Positions 1-9,537 of a stretch of 64,000 nt of DNA are shown one piece after another. The notes under the pieces are model-generated. The model was not told the DNA's origin and did not search any database. It saw nothing but the letters and a program-made list of their open reading frames with translations. Positions within the stretch are counted from its first letter, which is position 1. The number at the start of each line of letters is the position of its first letter. The stretch comes from Conchocele bisecta (Eukaryota; Mollusca; Bivalvia; Lucinida; Thyasiridae), in contig CM055275.1 in the NCBI GenBank assembly GCA_029237695.1, positions 11,110,899-11,174,898 of the forward strand, read 5' to 3'. Position numbers and translations under genes: made by a program.

Positions 1-771
1 ATATATATACATATATATATGGCCATGTATACCAGTAAACCTGTACACAAATATGAACTTGACAGCATTTGATCTATTTTTTAATAATTTATAATATCCT
101 TATGAGACAGTTCGTTACGAGCTAGCTACAACAATTCGCCTCCGATATGTTATCTACGGCTACAATTTGACCCATTCAAAAATGTGAGCAACGAACGTGC
201 TTACCAAAACATGTTGCATGTACGTCATAATGTAGTAAACTGTATGTTGTATACATTTAAACAAATAATCTTTGATGTAGAACTAGTAAATTGCCAATCA
301 TTTTCCCATGGAAGCCATCTTTTCTCTTGTTATTGTTCAACATTCAACATAACGAAGTGAAGCTTTCCAATTTACAAGATTTACATGTAAATGTCAGATA
401 AACACTTTGACACGGTAAAATAATAAATGTCTGCATGTGTATGTTCTTTATAATGTATTGATACAGCTTGGACAGTTTTATATCACTAACATATCAAACA
501 CGCCGGATAACTGACTACGAAAATCACTCTTCCATGTGTTACATTTAAGAGATGGGGTTAAATTGCTACCCTCGCGAGAGGTATGGAGCGGGGTAGCAAT
601 TGTGTTTCTCGTTACGAGCCGGCTCATCGGGATCTCCATTGTTTGAAAATATTGGCTTCATGTTTCGTAGGGTTGAAAATTATGACAATCACACACTGCA
701 GATGCTGATGAAACGACGAGCTACGAGCCGGCTCATCGGGATCTTCATTGTTTGGCTTCATGCTTCACATA

Positions 772-1245
772 CTGCAGGGTGCCGTGTCACTAAACTTTCG
801 TATGACGAAGATGTTCGTAAGTGCACATTTAGGATCGTCTGGAAATTTCAATTGATGCTCAATAAATAGCCTATGTTCAATAAATGTAAATTCAATAATT
901 GTTTGCAAAAATATCATTGTTAATGTGAAATTTACAGACTATCATAAGTTTGCACTTACGAACTATTTTCGTCGTACGTACGAAGTTTAGATCCTGGGGC
1001 TGTTTCACTAAACTTCTTACGACTAAAATGTTCGTAAGTGCAAACCTATGATAGTCTGTAAATTTCACATTAACAATGTTTTCTTGTAAACAATTACTGG
1101 ATTTACATTTATTGAGCATAGGCTGCATAAGCAGCCTATGCTCAATAAATGTAAATCCATCAATTGAACTTTCCAGCCGATTCCAAATTTGCACTGACGA
1201 ACATTTTCGTCGTACGTACGAAGTTTAGTGAAACGGCCCCCAGAT
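772..1245. repeat. Foldback MITE cluster (TTTCACTAAACTTCGTACGA family)
   Basis: Two adjoining foldback units share inverted ends of the form TTTCACTAAACTTC...GAAGTTTAGTGAAA. The first spans about 772-985 and the second about 1003-1242. The inner arms carry ATGTTCGTAAGTGCA and its complement, and a second inner palindrome at about 1105-1155 contains GCAGCCTATGCTCAATAAAT. No ORF of transposase type is present, so this is a non-autonomous element. The same family recurs at 2673-2854 and in copy 2. Confidence 0.8.
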
Positions 1246-1845
1246 CCTGATGAGATGGCTTTATGGTCTACATGATTGAACGGTTACTTCAGCTGCTGTG
1301 TCGGTCATCCGCGAATGGGAAATCCTATGTACAATGGTGTCAGCTAATTCTGCGCGCCTAAGGCTTTCCAAACAAATTTATATGTCATTAACATCCCCAG
1401 ATTCAGTCGAAATTTCCTGAATATTCAACGCAGTCCCAAGACATCCTTGCAGGTAAAATATCATGACGTTCTGACGTCAGTAAGTGACGTAAATTGTGTG
1501 ATGTAAAACACCACATGCGTGTTTGCAACGTCACATTTGTTTCTGCTAATGCCGCGCATCTGGTAGTGTAAACAAAATGGCAAACAGCATACTGGATCAT
1601 CATAGCAAAATTGGTATTAAACTTGAAGCAGAACTATCCAGTGACATCATGACAGTTTAGTTTCGTAGTTGAACAGTTAATTTAGTAAATTAGACAGCTA
1701 TTCATTCAATCAGTAGGGTCTGAGGATTTTACACATTTTGACTATATTAGGAATAACATTTTACCAAACTATCGGCATGTGATACAATTGTGCCACAGTG
1801 TAGCAATTGATCAGCTTGTTTATTGTTTTTTTCAAAATCCACATA

Positions 1846-2146
1846 TTTTATTTTATCACAGTGCGTATGTGCCTTGAAAAATGGTGCCGTGAACTAGTTT
1901 TGATATCCTGTCAATACGACCTAATCACTGCGTATAAATATGTGCGGTGGTTGGGGTTATTTTGTTTGCATTTTAAAGCCATTTGTAGGTGTTGACGGGA
2001 TACATAGAATATTAGTAGGTTAGTGCGGTGAATGGGAAATATATCTGGCGCGGCACGGAAACGGGATGTGCTCGGCAGAGCCTCGCCCATTCCGTTTTCT
2101 AAGCCTTGCCAGATATATTTTCCCATTCACGGCACTAACCTACTAT
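1846..2146 (+). repeat. Double-palindrome repeat
   Basis: Two foldback elements are joined. The left one ends in GTGTTGACGGGATA-type sequence. The right one has inverted ends AGTAGGTTAGTGC and its complement GCACTAACCTACT around a GAATGGGAAA / TTTCCCATTC stem. Related copies lie at 6179-6438 (+), 9538-9822 (-) and within 12034-12322 (+). The 62-71 aa ORFs here arise from the repeat and are not genes. Confidence 0.82.
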
Positions 2147-2323
2147 TCTCTATACGACGTACGCGAGTACGTTGATAGGTACATGCGGACGTTGGATTGG
2201 CTGCATCATAAATAAAGCTCAACGTACACGTGTGTATACACGCGCACATGAATAACGATTGTGTTGTGAATTACTCCATCCACGTGTTTCAAAGATATCG
2301 CATGATGATATGTGTATGACAAG

Positions 2324-2658
2324 CCAAATGCACAATAATTCCCTAAACCATGGTTTGGAGCAACCCTAGTTGAGACTCCCCAAACCCTAGTTTGGGCTTA
2401 AACTGCCATTTGAGATCCCAAATGGTGGTTTTCTTAAATCCTGGTTTGGGCAATTATTGTGCACTTGGTGGCTCAAACCACCGTTTAGACTCCGAAACAA
2501 GGGTTTCTGATAGCCTAAACTTAAACCCAGTTTAGAATGCCCAAACCCTAGTTTAGGCTCGCCAAATGCACAATAATTCACTAAACCCCTTTTTCACCAT
2601 ATATTCACCATGGTTTAGGCTCCCAAACCCCAGTTTGAGCAATTATTGTGCGCTTGGC
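2324..2658. repeat. Cluster of short AAACC/GGTTT dyads
   Basis: Roughly a dozen or more short palindromes of 12-18 bases such as CTAAACCATGGTTTGG and CCCAAACCCTAGTTTGGG follow one another. The block is framed by GCCAAATGCACAATAATT and its complement-like form CAATTATTGTGCACTTGG, each present twice. The second copy at 12488-12838 differs by insertion of a segment containing one extra dyad (CCACGGTTTGAGC), showing the block can gain or lose units. Confidence 0.8.
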
Positions 2659-2672
2659 CAGAAACAGGGGTC

Positions 2673-2854
2673 CGTTTCACTAAACTTCGTACGACTAAAA
2701 TGTTCGTAAATGCAAACTTATGATAGTCTATAAATGTCACATTAACAGTGTAAGCAGCCTATGCTCAATAAATGTAAATCCACCAATTGAAATTTCCAGA
2801 CGATCCTAAATTTGCCCTTACGAACATTATAGTCGTACGAAGGTTAGTGAAACG
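2673..2854. repeat. MITE with about 37-base terminal inverted repeats
   Basis: Left end CGTTTCACTAAACTTCGTAC and right end GTACGAAGGTTAGTGAAACG are inverted complements with one mismatch. The match extends inward through ATGTTCGTAA. The element is 182 bases with no coding capacity. It is the same family as 772-1245. The duplicate copy is at 12854-13035. Confidence 0.88.
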
Positions 2855-2865
2855 CCCCCGGCGTT

Positions 2866-3655
2866 CAGCGTAGCTATACTAGAAACTGCCATGGAAGCAT
2901 CATGACCTTGACATTGTATGGCAAACACCACGTGGAGCAGTACTGGGACCTCACATTCAGCGGTGCCGTACTAGAGACCGCCATGGACTCGTCTTGACCA
3001 TAGCATGGCATGACAACTGTGTGACCTTATGATTGAGCATTCGCGTTGGGAGGATTATCATTAAGAAAGTATGCAGAGACTGGCATAGAGCAGGAACCGC
3101 CATGGATGGCTCATGCCCTTGACATTGCCATATGAAGGACTCCGAGACTTGCACATTTAATGTGCTACAACAGTGACTATCACAGTGGCCTTACTCGAAA
3201 ATGCCATGGACGAGTCTTGACCTTGACATTGCTGCATTTGGACCTTGCAGGATTATATGCATTAATACATGCATAAAGACAGCAGTATCTGCCATGAACG
3301 GATCATGAAATAGTGGCACACAGATGCTAGCAAGGCATAGATCAACAATATCAAGGGATTTTGATGAAATATGGCGCATCAATCTCATTTTGTTAAGCTG
3401 CATTTGGTGGTCTCGGTACTTTGGCCCAAACTTCTGTCGTTTTTGCAAAGAATCAATATATATATAGCATGACAATATGGAAGATGATGAAATCAAGAGG
3501 TATGTGAAGGTTCAAGCCATTCAGACATAGGGTTGTGGAGATATTTGGTACTTAAATAACTTTAACGCCAATACCGGACGCACGGACGCACAAATACACG
3601 GACGCACGTCAAAAGCGATGACTATATCACGCCGACCGCAAGCGGGCGTGATAAA
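2866..3655 (+). mobile_element. Tandem-core (pearl/HINE-like) element, partial
   Basis: Diverged repeats of a core with CATGACCTTGACATTG and CCATGGA(A/C) motifs lead into a stretch of GGACGCACGGACGC-type microsatellite at about 3575-3610. A short 3' tail follows with an inverted repeat, TATCACGCC (3625-3633) pairing with GGCGTGATA (3645-3653). Tandem cores, then ACGG-type microsatellite, then a short hairpin tail is the known layout of bivalve pearl elements. Family assignment is by architecture only. Confidence 0.6.
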
Positions 3656-3710
3656 ACATGTTTATAAGACTGAATGTGGCTGCGAATTGAACAATATAGA
3701 TTACGTTTGC

Positions 3711-4308
3711 AGAGCTCCAGATAAGCTGCGTATTTGCTTAAATACCCAATTAAAATTGCCAAAAAAACAAACAATAGAAATCAGAAGTAGCGATTATCAA
3801 AAAGCAATATAATTTTAAGGTGCCGTTATTATCCTGCAGAAAACAATAAACAGACCACAACTATTTTTCTGATTTTCTAAGAAAACACATCTTGGTATTT
3901 CATTACAATTGTCTCGAAGGAGACAATTCTAATTAAATGCCAAGACTGGTTTTCATTTCGAAGCAAACTATTCAATTATTGCTGTCTGTTTATGTATAAA
4001 CAATAGTGTGATTTTGTGGTACATTTATCATGCTGTAGAAAACAATAAACCGACCACACACATAGCATGTTTTTCTTATTTTTCCAGGAAAACAAATATT
4101 GGTATTTCATTAGAATTGTCTCCAAGGAGACAATTCTAATGAAATGCCAATATATGTTTTCATTTAGAAGCAAACTATTCAATAATTGCTGTCTACTGAT
4201 ATGCAAATAGCAGTGTGGTTTTATTTTACCCAATTAAAATTTGGAAATACCCAATTGTTTCAGAAATGATGGAGTGACAATTCTCAATTACTAATTCCTT
4301 ATGTGGAG
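3711..4308 (+). repeat. Foldback repeat (AGAGCTCCAGATAAG family), long copy
   Basis: The left end AGAGCTCCAGATAAGC and right end CCTTATGTGGAGAC are imperfect inverted repeats. Inside are two diverged copies of a unit (about 3835-3990 and 4030-4190), each centred on a palindrome of AATTGTCTC / GAGACAATT. An inverted copy with only one such unit lies at 42143-42544. Shorter relatives sharing the end sequence are at 9972-10157 and 38737-39107. No protein-coding content. Confidence 0.78.
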
Positions 4309-4384
4309 ACCTGCGTTTGTCCTGTCTCCATTAGACAACGTGTTACTATTATGCGTCAGTGTTATATTGTGTGGATTATCCAAG

Positions 4385-4735
4385 CTGGACACGGAATTTT
4401 AAAGGTATATGCCCACTCAGTAGGCACAACATATTCTTTATATCAGATACACCATTTGAGACATGTTCTGGCAAGATAAACATGCATTCACCATTACCCC
4501 ACGTATTGATTGGCATTATAAATAATAAATGCATTTTATATCATACGTAAATTTCCAGACTGATATCAGGGGCGATAACCGTTTTTCATTAAAATGTCAA
4601 CGGACATTACTATTTATTATCTGTATTTATTGTTTAATGTGCAATTATCATACATGTACGTTATAATCTATCGAAATATATTGTTTTCAGGTGACGCGTT
4701 TAATTAGTATAAATAATTAAAAAATATCATGCCTC
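4385..4735 (+). repeat. Dispersed repeat, copy A
   Basis: Begins AAAGGTATATGCCCACTCAG and runs through GACTGATATCAGGGGCGA to a GGTGACGCGTTTA tail. The same order of blocks recurs at 58250-58600 in the same orientation with moderate divergence. No inverted ends or ORF are seen, so the class is unknown. Confidence 0.75.
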
Positions 4736-4837
4736 ATTTGTATATGAACAAATCTGAGACCACCGCATGTCACTAATATTACTAAATGATCATATCTGTT
4801 GAAATCTTGCCCACTCCAATGTAAGTATTATTTTATA

Positions 4838-5568
4838 TATGAAACGGATTTTTTATGAAATATGTCGCAGCAAACGCGTCATCCTGAGCTGCATTTGGTC
4901 GTCCAGGGAGTTAGGCACTGACTTATGTCGTTTTTACGAAGAATCGATTTCCGTGTCTACCGACAAAAACGACATAAGTTTGGGTCAAAGTACAGAAACC
5001 ACCAAATGCAGCTTAACAAGACGCGTTTGANNNNNNNNNNNNNNNNNNNNNNNNNNNNNNNNNNNNNNNNNNNNNNNNNNNNNNNNNNNNNNNNNNNNNN
5101 NNNNNNNNNNNNNNNNNNNNNNNNNNNNNNNNNNNNNNNNNNNNNNNNNNNNNNNNNNNNNNNNNNNNNNNNNNNNNNNNNNNNNNNNNNNNNNNNNNNN
5201 NNNNNNNNNNNNNNNNNNNNNNNNNNNNNNNNNNNNNNNNNNNNNNNNNNNNNNNNNNNNNNNNNNNNNNNNNNNNNNNNNNNNNNNNNNNNNNNNNNNN
5301 NNNNNNNNNNNNNNNNNNNNNNNNNNNNNNNNNNNNNNNNNNNNNNNNNNNNNNNNNNNNNNNNNNNNNNNNNNNNNNNNNNNNNNNNNNNNNNNNNNNN
5401 NNNNNNNNNNNNNNNNNNNNNNNNNNNNNNNNNNNNNNNNNNNNNNNNNNNNNNNNNNNNNNNNNNNNNNNNNNNNNNNNNNNNNNNNNNNNNNNNNNNN
5501 NNNNNNNNNNNNNNNNNNNNNNNNNNNNNNAAGACGCGTTTGATGCGCCATATTTCATAAAAGTCCAC
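4838..5568. repeat. Foldback MITE interrupted by a scaffold gap
   Basis: The left arm (TTATGAAATATGTCGCAGCA ... GCTGCATTTGGT ... TATGTCGTTTTTACG) pairs with a right arm (CGACATAAGTTTGGG ... ACCAAATGCAGC ... CGCCATATTTCATAA) on both sides of the N run. A related intact element is at 13539-13739. The last 13 bases before the gap (AAGACGCGTTTGA) are repeated exactly after it, so the N run probably does not represent missing DNA. Confidence 0.82.
5031..5530. other. Assembly gap, 500 N
   Basis: Exactly 500 N, a conventional placeholder length. ORFs running through it are meaningless. Its flanks share a 13-base identity (see the MITE entry). Confidence 0.99.
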
Positions 5569-5845
5569 TACGTAATAAGGAAGGACAATATAAAAGAATA
5601 CGTACTTTGAATGGGATGGATTCTGGAAATTCCAATACTTGTTGTTGTTGTTAGTACCACGTGATCATACACATTGTGTATTGTGTGAGACGGAAATTTA
5701 AGGATAAACGTGGCTTTTCTATTATGAATATCTGCACTCTGATCTCACTGTTCGCACTGAACTTACCTTGTGATCTACTTTTGACATGTGTCATATTGAT
5801 AGTGTTCGAAATATTATGCGAATGTATTTTTGATTGTATTACACT

Positions 5846-6000
5846 CAGGGGCAGATCTGGAGGAGGAGGGGGGGGGGGGGGGGTTCCGGGGTTGGAACCC
5901 CACCCCCGTTCAGGTTCAGTCACGGAGTACCACCAGTTGGAGTCTGAATTTAAATGTTGTAAAACACAGGAAAGTGCATTTCGAAAAGCTCGAAAATAGG
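5846..6000 (+). repeat. Dispersed 'AGGGGC(A/G)GATC' repeat with G tract
   Basis: CTCAGGGGCAGATCTGGAGG leads into a run of 16 G (5868-5883) and then GTTGGAACCCCACCCCCGTT. The same style, a GGCGCGGATACAGGG head plus homopolymer, is seen at 33470-33690 (+) and 49145-49400 (-). Glycine- or proline-rich ORFs here are artefacts of the homopolymer. Confidence 0.6.
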
Positions 6001-6020
6001 ACAGCCCCCTAGTTTCGAAC

Positions 6021-6095
6021 GGTAACTCTTGCAATTACTCCCGTACCGTTCGTAGCTACCTACGGACGGTACGGGAGTATATTGCAATAGTTACC
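6021..6095. repeat. Short foldback palindrome
   Basis: GGTAACTCTTGCAATTACTC and its near complement GAGTATATTGCAATAGTTAC surround an inner stem CCGTACCGT / ACGGTACGG. The whole is about 75 bases and could form a hairpin. Confidence 0.85.
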
Positions 6096-6178
6096 TTCGC
6101 AACTAGATTACACTCTCATACTTTCTATTTCCACTCCCCTGTACGAGTGTAAGAAACAGTGTGGCTTTGAATTGAATT

Positions 6179-6438
6179 TTATCCCGTCAACACAGTGCGT
6201 ATGTGCCGTGAAACACGGTGCCGTGAAACATTTTTGATATCCAGTCAATACTATTTTTGCATTTTACAGCCATTAGTAGGTGTTGACGGGATAAATAGAA
6301 TAGTAGGTTAGTGCCGTGAATGGGAAAACATATCTGGCGCGGCACGGAAACGGGATGTGCTCGGCAGAGCCTCGCCCATCCCGTTTCCTGAGCCTTGCCA
6401 GATATTTTTTCCCATTCACGGCACTAACCTACTATTCT
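6179..6438 (+). repeat. Double-palindrome repeat, copy near the fucosyltransferase
   Basis: The left foldback (6179-6295) has ends TTATCCCGTCAACAC and GTGTTGACGGGATAA. The right foldback (6297-6438) has ends AGAATAGTAGGTTAGTGCC and its complement. It lies upstream of the fucosyltransferase, and an inverted copy lies just downstream of it at 9538-9822. Confidence 0.85.
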
Positions 6439-6505
6439 CTATATCCATATTATATTACCTTTGTCCCGTCTCCATTAGACAGAATTGGTAACAGAACTAG
6501 ACCGT

Positions 6506-6600
6506 GCATGTCATTACGTGCGTCCTATGTATATCATGCATGTCATTACGTGCGTCCTATGTATATCATGCATGTCATTACGTGCGTCCTATGTATATCG
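6506..6600 (+). repeat. Three-copy 32-base tandem repeat
   Basis: Three successive near-identical copies of GCATGTCATTACGTGCGTCC plus TATGTATATCAT begin at 6506, 6538 and 6570. Confidence 0.95.
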
Positions 6601-6739
6601 TATGCTGTGTACTTGTGTATGAAGGATTATTACTTAGATATCAATTTTTGCCTGGAAATTGCCTGTATTTGCATACGGCGTGTTTTCCAGTCGGATACTG
6701 AAACTTCGAACTTGAATTACATGAGCACATTGACCTAAC

Positions 6740-7370
6740 TAAGTAATGAACATTTTCGAACGCCTGAAGCAATCAATGAACTAAATAGTTTTAAAAGCAG
6801 TCTCGAAAACATTGACGAGCAGAAAGCATTATCTTTCGGTGCACAGTAAATTTGGTGGAGGCTGGAGAAAAGAATGCATTTTTTTGCGATGCTTGAAAAA
6901 AGAAAATTTGTAATAAAAAATATTTCACAGCTAAGTGGAAAACTTGTTACTATAGGAATAAAAACATTATTATGAAAAAATGATATAAGAAAAAAGAAGA
7001 CGTATACAGATTCTGGTATCATTTTTTTCCCAAATGATTATAATAATAATTTAAATGATGAGGAGAAACATAAATGTGAAGGTATATTGACAGAACCTGA
7101 ATGTTATAATGCCTTAAAATAAATGACAAATAATAAGAGCCCAAGTTCGGATGAAATAACTGTAGATTTTTTTTTCAAAATATTTTGGAATACATAAAAA
7201 ATCCATTTGGTAAAATTATTAAACATTTTCGATTGAACAAGGAGAACTAGCAACACTACAAAAACAAGATGTTATAAATATAAGTCCAAAAGCAAGTAAA
7301 ACTGCAACACACCTCGCCAACTGGAGACCAATCAGTTATACCTATATGATTTCCTCTGTAATTCAAAGCC
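6740..7370 (+). pseudogene. Degenerate non-LTR (LINE) reverse transcriptase fragment
   Basis: Conceptual translation in shifting frames gives segments typical of the region before and at the start of a LINE reverse transcriptase domain: KFGGGWRKE-like text near 6850, then CEGILTEPECYNALK (about 7073-7120), MTNNKSPSSDEITVDFF (7122-7172), EQGELATLQKQDVI (about 7238-7280) and LANWRPISYT (about 7316-7345). NKSP-S-D and NWRPIS are hallmarks of this enzyme family. In-frame stops (for example after NALK) and frameshifts interrupt it. The endonuclease, the catalytic Y/FADD region and the 3' end are absent. A foldback fragment begins at about 7374, so the relic is truncated there. It is non-functional, and its codons are as AT-rich as the surrounding non-coding DNA. 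Confidence 0.82.
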
Positions 7371-7373
7371 TGC

Positions 7374-7460
7374 TAAAATCACAGGTTGGAGTAATTGACC
7401 GAGGTCTATAAATACATTAAGTCTGCCTAAAAGCATCAATAAATGAAAAAGATATAAGCC
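7374..7460 (+). repeat. Fragment of CACAGGTTGAAG-type foldback element
   Basis: CACAGGTTGGAGTAATTGAC followed by TAAATACATTAA and AAAAGCATCAATAAATGA matches one arm of the elements at 29412-29611 and 39739-39930. The second arm is missing. Confidence 0.65.
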
Positions 7461-7700
7461 AAAAAAATCATCACACTACATTTGCCTCTGGATGATGGTT
7501 GAGAAAATATGCAACTTTCAGTCTCTAAGTGATCAGTTTTTCTGGAGATAACATATTTCACTACTTTCAGCACTTTGATTCTCTTTGGAGACTTTCAACT
7601 AGATGCGAACATAGCCAATGGTTTCTTCTCACTAAAGCAGATCGGATATGCCCAACTTGTCTGCTATTTGGAGAGTAAAGTCATGTGATAAACAGAATTT

Positions 7701-7819
7701 CAAACTCGTTTCCATTTGCTATGAGATTTATGTAACTCGTCACCAATTGTACCTCGCCGGTGCATAGATTGTGCATGGCTCGTTACATAAATCTGAATAT
7801 CAAATTGAAACTCGTTTGA
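7701..7819. repeat. Imperfect 119-base foldback
   Basis: The left arm CAAACTCGTTTCCATTTG and right arm CAAATTGAAACTCGTTTG are inverted relatives. Inner arms AGATTTATGTAAC and GTTACATAAATCT pair perfectly. Confidence 0.82.
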
Positions 7820-7941
7820 GATCCTCTACAGTATCAAATAGCATACGGTAACTGCGTGGTTACAACTACCAATACCAAGCCGGCAAGCCGATACCATTAA
7901 CACGAATATTCCCGATCATCATTATTGATACTGTTATTTTC

Positions 7942-8174
7942 GGCTGTGGCTGGAGAAATGGGGCATACGTGGTTTGCGACCAGTGTAGCTCCTGACCAGC
8001 CTGTGCATCCGCACAGTCTGATCAGGATCTGCACTGTTCGCTATTCCATCAATGAAACACCTTTCATGCTTCCAACAAGGAATACAGCTCGTTAGCAGGT
8101 TACGGGAGTGTTCTATTTGATCAAGAGCTAGACTGGTCACAAAACCCATAAGCCCCATTTCTTCAGTCACAGCC
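7942..8174. repeat. Foldback repeat immediately upstream of the fucosyltransferase
   Basis: The ends GGCTGTGGCTGGAGAAATGG and CCATTTCTTCAGTCACAGCC are inverted repeats. The interior contains GTGACCAGTGTAGCTCCTGA-type sequence and GATCAGGATCTGCACTGTT. Relatives occur at 33000-33235, 36840-37115 and 44868-45085. The right end lies only 36 bases before the fucosyltransferase ATG, so promoter or 5' UTR sequence may derive from this element. Confidence 0.82.
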
Positions 8175-8179
8175 ACAAT

Positions 8180-8200
8180 TTTCGTTTTCTCTTTTACTAG
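8180..8200 (+). promoter_or_regulatory. Possible 3' splice site before the fucosyltransferase ORF
   Basis: A strong pyrimidine run followed by TTTACTAG ends at 8200, ten bases before the ATG. This could be the acceptor of a 5' UTR intron, with the whole coding region in the last exon. Alternatively it is chance pyrimidine richness at the edge of the preceding repeat. Confidence 0.35.
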
Positions 8201-8210
8201 CTACACTGCG

Positions 8211-9386
8211 ATGTCGAGCCACTGTGACCACGTGACGTCATTCGGAAAGCTTTTGGTTCTAAGCATGACTGCTGGAGTTGTGATATTCTATTATCTGTCA
8301 ACGTACAGCACAGACCGGATACCCGGTGCATTCTGGGGCAGTATGGCGAGGAACTCTTCAAAGAAGATAACTGGCTCCGGAACGCTGGCTTTGAATATTC
8401 AGGAATTTGTACAAAGCGCACCAGTGAACCGGAAGCAGAACTATTTTGAAATTGAGTCCAACAAAAACAACAACAAGGCGTATAACAACACCAACAACAA
8501 CAACAATGGATGCCCGGACGTCAATTCATGTGATAACAGTTTGAACTGTAATACCAGAGATGACATGTTTTGTTTAGTGCGATATACCAGCCGATGTCGC
8601 CAGTTTATGACGTTGTTCCGTGCCAGAGGACGCATGGGCAACCACATGTTTCAATATGCGTCGTTGCTAGGGATAGCTCACGACCATGGACACATACCTT
8701 ATATAAAGCCGTCGTTTCCGCTGACCAGGTGGTTTAATTTACCATACATATGCAATATTAGTGCCGGCCATAGTTTGACAATTAACGAAACAACATCTAG
8801 TACGTATACACAAATTAAAGATTTGAACGGAAATAGGAACTACACGCTAAGTGGTTTCTTTCAATCGTGGAAATACTTCAACGATATCCGGGTTCATATA
8901 AAACGCGCATTGAAGGTAAAACATGAATATTTCCAACCTGCGAAGTATTTTTTGAACAACATTACAGTGACTACAAGGGATAACGTTTGCATCCATGTTC
9001 GAAGAGGTGACCTGAAATCTCAGGTTGCTAGGCAACGCGGATACGTAATAGCACATTTAGGATACATAGTTAAAGCTATGAACTATTTCCGGTATAAGTT
9101 TCGTAATATCCAGTTCATTGTGCTAAGTGACGACATGACTTGGTGTCGGGAAAATATTGTATCGAGTGACGTCATATTCAGTCCGTTCTACGCCGGTGGT
9201 ACTGATATGGCACTGATGACGTTGTGTGATCACGTGATAGTGACTTCCGGTACGTTTGGTTGGTGGGGCGCGTGGTTAGGGGGCGGGACTACAGTCTATT
9301 TCAAAGGTTATCCGGCACCCGGAAGTTGGCTTGCGACTCAGATCAACATTGCGGATTATTACCCACCGAATTGGATAGGCTTGTAG
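8211..9386 (+). CDS. Alpha-1,2-fucosyltransferase (GT11), intronless
   Basis: A 391 aa type II Golgi membrane glycosyltransferase, predicted to transfer fucose from GDP-fucose to the 2-position of a terminal galactose or related acceptor. Visible features: a short cytoplasmic tail, a membrane anchor at about residues 11-30 (KLLVLSMTAGVVIFYYLS), an Asn-rich stem at about 80-110, then the GT11 catalytic domain. That domain has GRMGNHMFQYA (140-150), the GDP-fucose-binding HVRRGD motif (262-267), LSDDMTWC (305-312) and the C-terminal TSGTFGWWGAWL motif (345-356). Several N-X-S/T sequons fit a lumenal domain. Length is slightly above typical animal GT11 enzymes because of the stem. The start is the first ATG, followed directly by a signal anchor. 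No introns interrupt it. An upstream foldback repeat ends 36 bases before the ATG, and an inverted pair of repeats (6179-6438 and 9538-9822) brackets the locus. Acceptor specificity cannot be read from sequence. Confidence 0.95.
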   Translation: MSSHCDHVTSFGKLLVLSMTAGVVIFYYLSTYSTDRIPGAFWGSMARNSSKKITGSGTLALNIQEFVQSAPVNRKQNYFEIESNKNNNKAYNNTNNNNNGCPDVNSCDNSLNCNTRDDMFCLVRYTSRCRQFMTLFRARGRMGNHMFQYASLLGIAHDHGHIPYIKPSFPLTRWFNLPYICNISAGHSLTINETTSSTYTQIKDLNGNRNYTLSGFFQSWKYFNDIRVHIKRALKVKHEYFQPAKYFLNNITVTTRDNVCIHVRRGDLKSQVARQRGYVIAHLGYIVKAMNYFRYKFRNIQFIVLSDDMTWCRENIVSSDVIFSPFYAGGTDMALMTLCDHVIVTSGTFGWWGAWLGGGTTVYFKGYPAPGSWLATQINIADYYPPNWIGL

Positions 9387-9537
9387 TCTGGCCAATCACA
9401 AGGTGTGGGATCACGTGGTCTCCAGACGGCCTGACGTCATACGCTTTCAGATATATTTAAATATTTTCTTTATTTATATCATTCAAACGGAATTATGGCA
9501 GATTTTTTTATGAAACTTGCGTGGAGAATTCAAATAG

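Larger units (their letters stand above)
1..3457 (+). repeat. Segmental duplication, copy 1
   Basis: From the TA-rich start to about 3457 this segment matches 10270-13638 almost base for base in the same orientation. Differences are scattered substitutions and small indels; copy 2 lacks several dozen bases around 420-500 and seven bases near 1828. It carries a nested set of foldback elements (772-1245, 1846-2146, 2673-2854), a cluster of short dyads (2324-2658) and tandem-core repeats (2866-3457). No coding sequence is apparent. The left border is at or beyond the window edge. The right border falls inside a foldback element that is intact only in copy 2. Confidence 0.93.

Noticed and set aside
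2340..2640. Interstitial telomere (plant-type AAACCCT) tract
   Set aside because: AAACCCTAG occurs inside irregular palindromes, not as a tandem heptamer array, and both orientations alternate.
4925..5568. ORFs of about 180-210 codons on both strands
   Set aside because: They consist mostly of X from the 500-N gap plus foldback-repeat sequence.
5661..6034. 112-127 codon ORFs on both strands
   Set aside because: They span a G tract and dispersed-repeat sequence; no domain or splice evidence.
8197..9056. Minus-strand ORFs overlapping the fucosyltransferase
   Set aside because: They are shadows of the GT11 coding frame, with no independent motif.
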